This document shows positions 57,204-64,000 of a stretch of DNA of 64,000 nt, in pieces. The notes beneath the pieces are model-generated. The model did no database searches, had not been told where the DNA came from, and was given only the letters and a program-made list of their open reading frames with translations. The stretch is taken from contig NZ_JAIGNJ010000002.1 of assembly GCF_019711415.1 (NCBI RefSeq), forward strand, positions 186,001 through 250,000. Direction: 5' to 3'. A program made the position numbers and the translations under genes. The DNA is from Qipengyuania vesicularis (GTDB lineage Bacteria; Pseudomonadota; Alphaproteobacteria; Sphingomonadales; Sphingomonadaceae). Position 1 is the first letter of the stretch, and each line of letters opens with the position of its first letter.

Positions 57204-57464
57204 ATGTGGACCAAGGTGAAGAGGCTGTTCGTGATCAAGACGCGCTGGGAAGCGTATCTGATCATCTACGCCTTGGCGCTCGGTGCCATGACCCGTGGTG
57301 TCGACTATACGCTGCAATACCCCGGCTGGCCCGGCTATCTCCTGATGGCGGCGACCGGCGGCGCGGTCATGCTTGGCGGCGCAAAGATCCTCGACGCGAT
57401 CCGCTACGAGCGCGAAGCGAAGGCCGCGGCGGAAAGCGACGGGCCATCCGCGCCCGATACCTGA
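57204..57464 (+). CDS. Small membrane protein behind a sigma-54 promoter
   Basis: An 86-residue protein. A basic N-terminus (WTKVKRLFVIKTRWEA) precedes two membrane segments (YLIIYALALGAMTRG and PGWPGYLLMAATGGAVMLGGAKIL), then a charged, helical tail (DAIRYEREAKAAAESDGPSAPD), so both ends are likely in the cytoplasm. The ribosome binding site is strong. No family was recognised. The sigma-54 promoter implies inducible expression, for example with nitrogen status, envelope stress (PspF-type) or motility. It may respond to arginine/nitrogen given the neighbouring ast genes. Confidence 0.75.
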   Translation: MWTKVKRLFVIKTRWEAYLIIYALALGAMTRGVDYTLQYPGWPGYLLMAATGGAVMLGGAKILDAIRYEREAKAAAESDGPSAPDT

Positions 57465-57474
57465 CCCCGGCCTC

Positions 57475-58149
57475 CTAGCCTCCAGCGAAGCGGATGGTCT
57501 GCGCGATCGTGTTCATCGTACCATGCGCCAGTGCAAGGGGCAGGATGCTCGAACGGCCGGCCTTCAGATAGATCAGGCCGAACACCAGCCCGATGCCGCC
57601 CGTCACGACAGCACCGTGCATGCCCTGATAGTAGTAGTGCCGGTACCCAAAGAATATCGCCGCCACCACGACAGCAAGATAACCTGCGAGCGCAGAATTG
57701 CCGAAGCCCGTGTGTAGCTTGGTGATGATGAAGGCCCTGAACAGCAGTTCCTCGAAGAACGACCCGTGAGTCCACACCAGCGCCAGCATCATGAGATAGC
57801 CGGGGAGGTTGCCTTCAACGAAGTCGAACCGCCCGCTCGTGCCGATATCCTCGAAGAACAGGTCGGCTAGCGCCTGCATGGCGCCAGCCGTCGCGAGGAG
57901 CGCGACAAGGATGAGCGCCGCATAACCTAGCGTGCGCAACCAGCTTTCGGGCCAGCGAAGTCCGAGGTCCGCCCATGACGATCCGCGTCGATGAAGCAAC
58001 CAAGTCGCCACGATCATCGCCGTGAAGGTCGAGGCAGGTCCCCCGAACAGCTGGCTGAACGGGAGGATGCTCTGTTTGACGAGCACGAGCACCGCCACAA
58101 CGATCGCGAGATCGCGCCATGCAGTGAGGCGATTTGATGTCAGTTCCAT
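57475..58149 (-). CDS. CPBP family intramembrane metalloprotease
   Basis: A 224-residue polytopic protein of the CAAX protease and bacteriocin-processing family (type II). The metal-site motifs are FFEELLFRAFII (EExxxR), IFFGYRHYYYQGMHG (FxxxH) and LALAHGTMN, each within a hydrophobic segment. It probably cleaves a membrane-embedded substrate; targets are unknown for most bacterial members. Convergent with the small sigma-54 gene. No signal peptide beyond the first membrane segment. Confidence 0.9.
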   Translation of the reverse strand: MELTSNRLTAWRDLAIVVAVLVLVKQSILPFSQLFGGPASTFTAMIVATWLLHRRGSSWADLGLRWPESWLRTLGYAALILVALLATAGAMQALADLFFEDIGTSGRFDFVEGNLPGYLMMLALVWTHGSFFEELLFRAFIITKLHTGFGNSALAGYLAVVVAAIFFGYRHYYYQGMHGAVVTGGIGLVFGLIYLKAGRSSILPLALAHGTMNTIAQTIRFAGG

Positions 58150-58303
58150 AGCACTACGAGGCTCCCTTGGCTGGTGAGCTAACCGCTAGCGGTCGATGCC
58201 TCGCATAGGCAATGCAAATGGCCCAAACGCTCATGGCTGACGACCAACGCGAGGTGCGCTACGAATCTTATCGATAAACGGCAATATTTCCGGTTCGATC
58301 GGA

Positions 58304-58762
58304 CTATCGGTATCGCGCGGCTGTTATGAATTCGCCGAATGTCTCGCACCACACGACGATCGTATCGTATTCTTCGATGTCCACGCCTTCAGGCACATCG
58401 AGCAAGAAACCGTCGTAGCTCTTCACGCTTCCGATAAGAGCGGCATCGGCCTTGAGCGGCTCGAACTCGTCCTCATGCTCAACGAAGCCCTTTGTCAGAT
58501 ACAGCTTGTAATCAGGACCGGGGGCCAGTTTGCCGCGATGGGCGATGGCATCTGCCGAGACGCTGATCTGCCCCTCACCCCAATGCAGCGCATCGCTGCC
58601 TCGCAGATCACGGGTAAGCTGCGCGGTGTACGAAGCGCTCGCCTCGGCTTCGTCGAGTTGGGCAGCATCAGGCGCGTCCTCCGCGGTGAGGATCGGGTAA
58701 AAATATAGCCCGGCTGCCAGGACAATGAGCCCTGCCAGGGCGATAGCGATGATCTTCTTCAC
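58304..58762 (-). CDS. DM13-like exported protein
   Basis: A 152-residue protein with one N-terminal membrane anchor (IIAIALAGLIVLAAGLYFYPIL). The soluble part (LHWGEGQISVSADAIAHRGKLAPGPDYKLYLTKG, then GVDIEEYDTIVVWCETFGEFITAARY) matches the DM13 domain, including its single conserved cysteine near the end, a domain proposed to take part in electron transfer or redox chemistry. It starts with GTG 58762, behind GGGGAAA; the longer frame lacks a site. Downstream of the tmRNA gene on the same strand. Confidence 0.75.
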   Translation of the reverse strand: MKKIIAIALAGLIVLAAGLYFYPILTAEDAPDAAQLDEAEASASYTAQLTRDLRGSDALHWGEGQISVSADAIAHRGKLAPGPDYKLYLTKGFVEHEDEFEPLKADAALIGSVKSYDGFLLDVPEGVDIEEYDTIVVWCETFGEFITAARYR

Positions 58763-58869
58763 AAGGTTTCCCCTCAGGCAATTTTCTCGCCATTCGCGCT
58801 GCCGCGGTTGCAGGTTACAGCACAGACGGCCCGAATAGCCAAAGGCTCGCCTTGTCATCGATGTAGGCA

Positions 58870-59021
58870 AAGGTGGGGGTTTCTGTTGCTAACTACCCAG
58901 AGTCTTCTTTTCAGGGGCGAGGACCGTCGCGCCTTGGCGAACTGGGTACTTTCAAGCTGATGTAGGTGGGGCGATTCTGTTGCTAGGCCCGCCCCGAGCC
59001 CCCGGAATCCGCTTCTGTTGC
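58870..59021 (-). repeat. Three GCAACAGAA-loop hairpins at and beyond the tmRNA 3' end
   Basis: On the minus strand the motif GCAACAGAA occurs three times (complement TTCTGTTGC at 59013-59021, 58975-58983 and 58881-58889). The two outer copies are each followed by CCCCACCT and, soon after, CTACATC. The middle copy sits in a GGGGCG...CGCCCC stem and the last in a GGGT...ACCC stem. The first two fit the tmRNA 3' part; the third lies beyond it and looks like a partial duplication. Confidence 0.55.
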
Positions 59022-59337
59022 CCGGTGGGTCCAACCGCGCTTTAGCTTTGTAAGATCAGGGCGTTAGCCCGTCAGGTTACGCAGCGAGAGCGAGTGCTTC
59101 GTTATCGTTGGCACTTGTGTGTTGTGAACAGTTTTACGGGGTACTCAGCCCGGGCGAAAACACTGTCTTTCAGCACACGTCGATCCTAGTTCGGCCCCGT
59201 CAAAAACCGCGCATTTACCGCGGGTTATGGTGGAGCCGCCGGGTACTGCCCCCGGGTCCGTTGTACCTATTACACAGCACAATTTATCGCCATAGCCGGC
59301 CGAAACCGGCAGCTCCCATATAGCGATCAAACGCTTA
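58966..59337 (-). ncRNA. ssrA: Two-piece (circularly permuted) tmRNA
   Basis: Minus-strand transfer-messenger RNA that rescues stalled ribosomes. The acceptor piece comes first and ends CGGCTCCACCA (CCA at 59230-59228), with its T-arm just before. A 29-base intervening segment is excised, and the coding piece then begins GGGGCCG AACTAGGATCGACG at 59198. GGGGCCG pairs with CGGCTCC, including the G3-U70 pair that marks alanine charging. The tag frame (59112-59077) reads ANDNEALALAA then TAA. The order acceptor-loop-coding is the alphaproteobacterial form. Outer ends are approximate. Confidence 0.93.
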
Positions 59338-59349
59338 ATGTGAAGTGTA

Positions 59350-59372
59350 CCCCTCCTCTTGCGGAGGAGGGG
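59350..59372 (-). terminator. Hairpin downstream of mscL
   Basis: CCCCTCCTC pairs perfectly with GAGGAGGGG around a five-base loop, eight bases after the mscL stop codon on the minus strand. No T-run follows, so it may act as a weak terminator or an mRNA 3' stabiliser just before the tmRNA gene. Confidence 0.5.
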
Positions 59373-59379
59373 TGGTCAC

Positions 59380-59847
59380 TCAGCCCATCGGGCCCTTGTC
59401 AGGCGCATAATCCGGGCGCGCAGCGCGCAGTTCGTCGCGGATTTCCTTGAGCAGGTCGATCTCCGTCGGACCTGCGGGTGCTTCTTCTTCCTTCTCTTCG
59501 AACTCGGCCATCACCTTCTTGGCATAGCGGACCAGCAGGAAGATGATGAAGGCCAAGATCAGGAAGTTCACGATGGCCGTGATGAAAGCACCATACCCGA
59601 TCATCGCCGCCCCTGCTTCTTTCAGCGCAGCATAGTCTGTGGTCGAACCCTCATAGCCTTCGGGCGTGCTCAACAGGATGAAATAGTTCGAGAAATCCGC
59701 CCCGCCGAAGATCGTGCCGACGATCGGCATGATGATCTCGTCGGTGAGTGAAGCAACGATGACGCCAAATGCGCTCGCGATGATCACCGCGACCGCCAGG
59801 TCGATAACGTTGCCCTTGGCGATGAATTCCTTGAAATCTTTCAGCAT
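59380..59847 (-). CDS. mscL: Large-conductance mechanosensitive channel
   Basis: A 155-residue inner-membrane channel that opens under membrane tension to release solutes. The N-terminus LKDFKEFIAKGNVIDLAVAVIIASAFGVIVASLTDEIIMPIVG is the TM1/gate signature, and a second segment (GAFITAIVNFLILAFIIFLLVRYAKKV) follows. The cytoplasmic tail is acidic and helical (AEFEEKEEEAPAGPTEIDLLKEIRDEL). ATG 59847 has GAGGGATT upstream. Divergent from lemA. Confidence 0.97.
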   Translation of the reverse strand: MLKDFKEFIAKGNVIDLAVAVIIASAFGVIVASLTDEIIMPIVGTIFGGADFSNYFILLSTPEGYEGSTTDYAALKEAGAAMIGYGAFITAIVNFLILAFIIFLLVRYAKKVMAEFEEKEEEAPAGPTEIDLLKEIRDELRAARPDYAPDKGPMG

Positions 59848-59983
59848 GCGCAATCCCTCCAGCAACCCGATTGTCCTATTCGCGTTGATGACATGAGAAT
59901 TGCGCGTCCTCAAGCCCGCTTCGCTTGAAAGGCTCGGCTGGCGTGCTATCTGGATAAGACAGTATTTGAAGGGGAACACCGTC

Positions 59984-60601
59984 ATGAACCGCATCATTGC
60001 CATTCGCACCGCATTGCTGGGAGCCTTCGCCCTCGCGCTATCGGCTTGCGGGATTAACTCGGTCCCCGCAGCGGAAGAGAATGCCAAGGCCAAATGGGCC
60101 GATGTCGAGGCGCAGTTCCAGCGCCGCGCGAACCTCATCCCCAACCTCGAGCAGATCGTGATGTCCTCCGCCGAACAGGAGCGCGAGACCTTGAACGAAG
60201 TGATCGAGGCCCGTGCCTCTGCCACGCGACCCGAAATCCAGCTCGACGAGGGCGATCTCAACGATCCGGCCAAGATGCAGCAGTACCAGCAGGCGCAGAA
60301 TACGCTCGGCGGCGCGCTGAGCCGCCTGCTTGTTTCGGTCGAGCGCTATCCCGAACTGCGCAGCCAGGAAAACTTCGGTCGTTTCATGACCCAGCTCGAG
60401 GGAACCGAGAACCGCATCTCGGTCGCTATCCGCGACTACAACGAGGCGGTCCGCCAGTATAACACCACGATCCGCACCTTCCCCGACACGATCGGCGCGA
60501 ACATCATCCACGGTGCCGAACCGATGGTCCCCTATGAAGCCGCCACCGAAGGCGCCGAAGTCGCGCCGGAGCTGAACATGCGCGGCGACGAGGCGAACTG
60601 A
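59984..60601 (+). CDS. lemA: LemA family lipoprotein
   Basis: A 205-residue protein. The signal NRIIAIRTALLGAFALALSACG ends in a lipobox (LSAC), while the rest is the helical LemA domain (KAKWADVEAQFQRRANLIPNLEQIVMS ... EVIEARASAT ... RLLVSVERYPELRSQENFGRFMTQLEGTENRISVAIRDYNEAVRQYNTTIRTFP). Function of LemA is poorly known. It heads a three-gene cluster with two TPM-domain proteins, a frequent partnership. ATG 59984 has AAGGGG upstream. Confidence 0.93.
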   Translation: MNRIIAIRTALLGAFALALSACGINSVPAAEENAKAKWADVEAQFQRRANLIPNLEQIVMSSAEQERETLNEVIEARASATRPEIQLDEGDLNDPAKMQQYQQAQNTLGGALSRLLVSVERYPELRSQENFGRFMTQLEGTENRISVAIRDYNEAVRQYNTTIRTFPDTIGANIIHGAEPMVPYEAATEGAEVAPELNMRGDEAN

Positions 60602-60620
60602 TCGACCGTCTAAGAGACTG

Positions 60621-61454
60621 ATGACCCACTTGGTTCGCCTCTTGCTGCTGGTCGCAGCTACGATCGGCCTCGCCGTCCCAGCGGTCGCGCAGCCCAGCTT
60701 CCCGGCGCTCGACAACTCGCCGGTGGTCGACCAGGCCGATCTGCTCGACCCGGCGCAGGAGCAGGCGCTGGAGCAGAAGCTGCTTGAGTTCGAACAGCGG
60801 AACGAGCGCCAGTTCGTGGTTGCCACGATCGCGGACCTCGAAGGCTACGATATTGCCGACTACGGGTACCAGCTCGGTCGCTTCTGGGAACTGGGCGATG
60901 CGGAGAATGACGATGGTATCATCCTCATCGTCGCCCCCAACGAGCGGCAGATGCGGGTCGAAGTCGGCTACGGCCTCGAAGGCATTATCCCGGACGGGCT
61001 CGCCTTCGAATATATCGAGGGCATGAAGCCCTATTTCCGCAACAATGACTTCGCCGGCGGTATCGACTGGGGTGCCGATCAGATCATCAACCAACTCGAA
61101 CTTCCGCCCGAAGAGGCGGCACAGATTGCGCAACAGTCGCAGCAACGCGCTTCAATCGACGAGAGCGGTTTTCCGCTCGGCGGTCTGATCTGGTTCGCTT
61201 TCGTGTTCTTCTTCTTCATCCTTCCGATGTTCCGCGGACGCCGACGTAAGCGGCGCTACCGCCGTGGCCCCTGGGGCGACACGGCGCGGGACATCATCCT
61301 GTGGGAAGCTGGCAAGGCAATTGCTCGCGGAATCGATGGTGGCGGTCGCGGCGGCTGGGGCGGCGGTGGAGGTTTCGGCGGAGGCGGCGGCTTCGGCGGT
61401 TTCTCCGGCGGAGGCGGAAGTTTTGGTGGCGGCGGCGCCTCGGGGGGCTGGTAA
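60621..61454 (+). CDS. TPM-domain protein (YgcG-like)
   Basis: A 277-residue exported and membrane-anchored protein. A signal peptide (LLLLVAATIGLAVPAVAQ) precedes a TPM domain (LDNSPVVDQADLLDPAQEQALEQKLLEFEQRNERQFVVATIADLEG ... ENDDGIILIVAPNERQMRVEVGYGLEGIIPD). A membrane segment (GGLIWFAFVFFFFILPMF) is followed by a basic run and a long Gly-rich tail, a typical low-complexity end. It follows lemA by 19 bases. Probably works with LemA at the cell envelope. Confidence 0.9.
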   Translation: MTHLVRLLLLVAATIGLAVPAVAQPSFPALDNSPVVDQADLLDPAQEQALEQKLLEFEQRNERQFVVATIADLEGYDIADYGYQLGRFWELGDAENDDGIILIVAPNERQMRVEVGYGLEGIIPDGLAFEYIEGMKPYFRNNDFAGGIDWGADQIINQLELPPEEAAQIAQQSQQRASIDESGFPLGGLIWFAFVFFFFILPMFRGRRRKRRYRRGPWGDTARDIILWEAGKAIARGIDGGGRGGWGGGGGFGGGGGFGGFSGGGGSFGGGGASGGW

Positions 61455-62129
61455 ATGGGCTATCTGGACAAGGAACAACACCGCATCGTCAGCACGGCCG
61501 TGTCTGCGGCAGAGGACAATACCAGCGGCGAGATCGTCACCGTGCTTGCCGACCGGTCGGACGGCTATACCGATGTCGCCCTTTGGTGGGCCATCGGCGC
61601 GAGCTTCACCGCGATGAGCCTTATGGCAGCCTTTCCCGACTTCTTCCTGGCCAAGTTCGACTGGTTGCGCGGCGGCTGGGCAGGCGACTGGACGCAGGGT
61701 CAGGTCCTTACGCTGATCCTCGGCGTGGGCCTGCTCAAATTCCTCGCGGTCCTAGCCATCCAGCTGTGGCAGCCGCTCAAGTTCAGACTGATCCCCTCGC
61801 CTGTGACCGAGCAGCGGGTGCGCGAGGAAGCGATCCGCCATTTCAAGGTCGGCGCAGAGCGGCGCACACACGGGCGCACAGGCGTGCTGCTCTACCTCTC
61901 GATGCGCGAACACCGCGCGGAAATCGTGGCTGACGAGCCAATCGCCTTGCTGGTCCCGGCTGAAGTCTGGGGCGAGGCCATGGTCGATATGCTGGCCGAG
62001 GTCAGCCGCGGTCATATCGCAGAGGGACTAGCCGCTGGCGTCCGCGATGTCGGCAAGGTGCTGGCAGAACATTTCCCGCGCGGCGACCATGACGAGAACG
62101 AACTGCCCGACCGGTTGATCGAGGTCTGA
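61455..62129 (+). CDS. Second TPM-domain membrane protein
   Basis: A 224-residue protein with no signal peptide. An N-terminal half TPM unit (EQHRIVSTAVSAAEDNTSGEIVTVLADRSDG) is interrupted by two membrane segments (VALWWAIGASFTAMSLMAAF and VLTLILGVGLLKFLAVLAIQLW). The C-terminal part (EEAIRHFKVGAERRTHGRTGVLLYLSMREHRAEIVADEPIALLVPAEVW) is the remaining TPM fold. Its ATG directly follows the stop of the first TPM gene. A partner of LemA and the first TPM protein by context. Confidence 0.87.
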   Translation: MGYLDKEQHRIVSTAVSAAEDNTSGEIVTVLADRSDGYTDVALWWAIGASFTAMSLMAAFPDFFLAKFDWLRGGWAGDWTQGQVLTLILGVGLLKFLAVLAIQLWQPLKFRLIPSPVTEQRVREEAIRHFKVGAERRTHGRTGVLLYLSMREHRAEIVADEPIALLVPAEVWGEAMVDMLAEVSRGHIAEGLAAGVRDVGKVLAEHFPRGDHDENELPDRLIEV

Positions 62130-62131
62130 AT

Positions 62132-62677
62132 TTGGCCGTACCCGACCACGACGCGCCGGAGGAAATCACCTGGCAGGGCCGTTTCGTCACGGCGAAGAAG
62201 CGCGGGCGCTGGGAGTACGTCTCGCGCAGCAGGGGCATTCGCGCGGCCGTTATCCTGGCAGTCGACGAAGAGGACCACGTCCTTCTGGTCGAACAATTCC
62301 GCGTCCCCCTCGACCGGCCCTGTATCGAGCTCCCCGCTGGCCTGATCGGCGACGACGACAGCTCTCCCGACGAAGATCCACTGGCCGCGGCGGGTCGCGA
62401 ACTGATCGAGGAAACCGGCTACGCAGCCGCCAGGCTCGAAGACATGGGTACCTTCTACTCCTCGCCAGGTATGGTGAGCGAGAGCTTCACGCTCGTACGT
62501 GCGCGCGGACTGACAAAGGTCGGTGAAGGCGGCGGCGTGGCGGGAGAGAACATCATTCCGCACCGTGTTCCGCTTGCAGGACTACCTGACTTTCTCGCCA
62601 ACAAGCGCAAGCAGGGTTGCGGGGTCGACGTGCGTATGCTCCTGCTGCTGGGACAAGGCCTTATCGAGGGAGAGTGA
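62132..62677 (+). CDS. NUDIX hydrolase (ADP-ribose pyrophosphatase-like)
   Basis: A 181-residue enzyme. The Nudix box starts with GLIGDDDSSPDEDPLAAAGRELIEETGY, spanning residues about 68-95, and the upstream VEQFRVPLDRPCIELPAG is typical of ADP-ribose/NDP-sugar hydrolases. Its insertion between the first glycine and REL is a few residues longer than the canonical box. Starts with TTG at 62132, two bases after the previous stop. Ends two bases before the short-chain dehydrogenase gene, so probably co-transcribed. Confidence 0.9.
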   Translation: MAVPDHDAPEEITWQGRFVTAKKRGRWEYVSRSRGIRAAVILAVDEEDHVLLVEQFRVPLDRPCIELPAGLIGDDDSSPDEDPLAAAGRELIEETGYAAARLEDMGTFYSSPGMVSESFTLVRARGLTKVGEGGGVAGENIIPHRVPLAGLPDFLANKRKQGCGVDVRMLLLLGQGLIEGE

Positions 62678-62679
62678 CG

Positions 62680-63474
62680 ATGGCGGGCAAGAAACGCGGA
62701 CGCTGCGAAGGCAAGCTGGCGCTGGTTACGGGAGCGGCACAAGGCCTTGGCGCGGCCCATGCGCGCAGGCTCGCCGAAGAAGGTGCACGCGTGTTGTGCA
62801 CCGACGTCAACGGAGAAGGGGCAGAGGCAACCGCTGCCCGGATCGTCGAGGAGATGGGATCGGGCCATGCCTATGGTGCCCAGCATGACGTAACCGATCC
62901 CGAAGCCTGGGAACGGGTCGTCGACATCGCCGATCGCGAGCTTGGCGGGCTCAACGTTCTGGTCAACAATGCCGGGATCGGCGTAGGCGGCAACATCGAG
63001 ACCTGCGATTTCGACGATTGGAAGCGCTGCTTTTCCGTCAATGTCGATTCGATCTTCCATGGGTGCCAGAAGGCCCTGCCGCTCATGCGCGAGCATGCGC
63101 CCGGATCGATCGTCAATATCTCGAGCATTGCCGGCCTCATCGCCAGCGACACGATGCCGGCCTATAATGCCAGCAAGGCGGCGGTGTGGATGCTGTCGAA
63201 GTCAATCGCGCTGCACTGCGCCAAGAACCGGATGGATATCCGCTGCAATTCGATCCACCCGACCTTCGTCGATACGCCGATCCTCGATGGAACGGCGCGC
63301 AACCATAATCTCGACAAGGACGTACTGATGGAGAAGCTGGCCCGGCAGATCCCCTTGAAGAAGGTCGGGGAACCGGACGATATCGCGAATGCGGTGGTCT
63401 ATCTCGCCAGCGACGAGAGCAAGTTCATGACCGGTGCGGAGCTGAAGCTCGACGGCGGTATCTCGGCCATGTGA
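62680..63474 (+). CDS. Short-chain dehydrogenase/reductase
   Basis: A 264-residue NAD(P)-dependent oxidoreductase. The cofactor loop TGAAQGLGAAHARRLAEEG, NNAGIGVGG, the catalytic serine in NISSIAGLIAS, and YNASKAAV (Y and K) are present. IHPTFVDTPIL follows. The family includes 3-hydroxysteroid and cyclohexanol dehydrogenases; substrate unknown. ATG 62680 directly follows the NUDIX gene. No operator-like box is seen before it. Confidence 0.92.
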   Translation: MAGKKRGRCEGKLALVTGAAQGLGAAHARRLAEEGARVLCTDVNGEGAEATAARIVEEMGSGHAYGAQHDVTDPEAWERVVDIADRELGGLNVLVNNAGIGVGGNIETCDFDDWKRCFSVNVDSIFHGCQKALPLMREHAPGSIVNISSIAGLIASDTMPAYNASKAAVWMLSKSIALHCAKNRMDIRCNSIHPTFVDTPILDGTARNHNLDKDVLMEKLARQIPLKKVGEPDDIANAVVYLASDESKFMTGAELKLDGGISAM

Positions 63475-63567
63475 TGTCTGCGGGCTTTGTGCCTGCAACA
63501 GGAAAGTCCGACCCTTCTCACGCGATCCCGGAGCAAATCTCCGGGATGGCCGCGGGAAGGATCGAAC

Positions 63568-63789
63568 TCAATCCGCGATCAGGCCGATCGCGAGGTAGAT
63601 GAGCGCAGCGGTGCCCAGGCTGAAGAAGGCGCCGAGGACGAAACCGATGCGGACCCACGTGGTATCGATGCCGGTGTAGCGCCCGATGCCCGAGCAAACA
63701 CCCATCAGCTTGCCGCGCGAATGGTCGAGGCGGAAGCCCTTGCTGGGCGATACGGCGTGGTCGTTTTCACGGAACTTCAGCTGGCTCAT
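63568..63789 (-). CDS. pspC: PspC-domain protein
   Basis: A 73-residue membrane protein. A soluble start (SQLKFRENDHAVSPSKG) leads to the PspC domain (FRLDHSRGKLMGVCSGIGRYTGIDTTWVRIGFVLGAFFSLGTAALIYLAIGLIAD), with one or two membrane segments. PspC acts in the phage-shock envelope-stress response as a partner of PspA/B. Its ATG overlaps the stop of a tiny upstream ORF in an ATGA arrangement. PspA and PspB are not within the window, though upstream sequence is cut off. Confidence 0.9.
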   Translation of the reverse strand: MSQLKFRENDHAVSPSKGFRLDHSRGKLMGVCSGIGRYTGIDTTWVRIGFVLGAFFSLGTAALIYLAIGLIAD

Positions 63790-63905
63790 GCGAGGACTCC
63801 ACCCGGCGATGCGGGGATGATGGCCGTCGCGAAGAAGGCCGACGAAACGAGAAGCGAGAAGGCAGCGGCGAAAATCTTGCTGCCGTGATTGGAGAGATTG
63901 AACAT
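63786..63905 (-). CDS. Tiny hydrophobic ORF coupled to pspC
   Basis: A 39-residue frame from ATG 63905, with AAGGAACC upstream, to a TGA that overlaps the pspC start. The sequence has a soluble start (FNLSNHGSKI) and a hydrophobic middle (FAAAFSLLVSSAFFATAIIPASPGG), resembling a signal-anchor or small membrane peptide. The end FFATAIIPASPGGVLA is repeated in the next upstream tiny ORF, which argues that it is real. Function unknown. Confidence 0.7.
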   Translation of the reverse strand: MFNLSNHGSKIFAAAFSLLVSSAFFATAIIPASPGGVLA

Positions 63906-63944
63906 GGTTCCTTTCCTTTCGGGGTTGAGTGTCTGAAGGCTGGC

Positions 63945-64000
63945 TCAGGCGAGCAGGCCGGCAGGCGAAGCGGGGACGATGGCCATGGCCATGAAGAGGG
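63945..64000 (-). CDS. Partial tiny ORF, paralogue of the previous one
   Basis: The minus-strand frame that enters from the window edge reads LFMAMAIVPASPAGLLA and then TGA (63947-63945). It matches the C-terminal half of the neighbouring 39-residue ORF (FFATAIIPASPGGVLA), so the two are probably tandem duplicates. The start lies beyond the window. Function unknown. Confidence 0.55.
   Translation of the reverse strand, partial: LFMAMAIVPASPAGLLA

Overview
The window is a dense, GC-rich, single-chromosome-type stretch from an alphaproteobacterium, most likely order Sphingomonadales and probably family Erythrobacteraceae (Erythrobacter/Qipengyuania/Altererythrobacter group). This is judged from protein style and gene order: a short ATP synthase epsilon subunit, a two-piece (circularly permuted) tmRNA with tag ANDNEALALAA, DUF2794, DUF2066-hdaA opposite purMN, lptD-surA-pdxA-rsmA opposite pepA-holC, and an arginine succinyltransferase (AST) cluster. 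No insertion sequence, prophage, CRISPR array, rRNA or ordinary tRNA gene was seen. All start choices and functions come from reading the sequence; no database search was run.

Layout. 0.1-5.1 kb: accessory genes, including a sulfotransferase-like protein, an S24-type repressor divergent from a small HTH-like gene with palindromic boxes between them, a 2-hydroxyacid dehydrogenase and a 2-oxoglutarate oxygenase. 5.2-10.3 kb (minus strand): a probable operon fsa-cobT-lipoprotein-nitroreductase-cysS, interrupted by a dispersed inverted-repeat element before cysS. 10.5-20.7 kb: a PEP-CTERM protein, a Tat lipoprotein with DUF4197, priA, an Fe-S photolyase, a lower-GC amidohydrolase, ada, a membrane-anchored trypsin-like protease and a TauD-type dioxygenase. 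20.9-26.4 kb: the F1 ATP synthase operon atpH-A-G-D-C, carrying two small lipoprotein genes between its subunits and ending in a clear terminator.

26.5-37.2 kb: prolyl oligopeptidase, O-antigen-ligase-like protein, HNH protein, glmU, gph, a short-chain dehydrogenase behind a TTTACGTAAA palindrome, two polytopic membrane proteins, DUF2794, serine acetyltransferase and hdaA. 37.2-43.5 kb: DUF2066, purM, purN fused to a YjbR-like domain, a second sulfotransferase, an NTF2-like protein, ndk and holC. 43.5-53.5 kb: pepA, the outer-membrane biogenesis operon lptD-surA-pdxA-rsmA, a PilZ protein and malate synthase G.

53.6-57.1 kb: an overlapping M20 hydrolase-astA-astB unit for arginine catabolism. 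57.1-59.4 kb: a near-perfect sigma-54 promoter immediately before an 86-aa membrane protein, a CPBP protease, a DM13-like protein, and the two-piece tmRNA gene with repeated GCAACAGAA hairpins. 59.4-64 kb: mscL, a lemA-TPM-TPM cluster, a NUDIX hydrolase, a second short-chain dehydrogenase, and a minus-strand run of tandemly duplicated tiny hydrophobic ORFs ending in a PspC protein.

Most of the window is conserved housekeeping. The parts least explained by known annotation are the lipoproteins inside the atp operon, the sigma-54 small membrane protein, the tandem tiny ORFs coupled to pspC, the extra tmRNA-like hairpin downstream of ssrA, and the PurN-YjbR fusion. No gap of more than about 300 bases lacks a gene.
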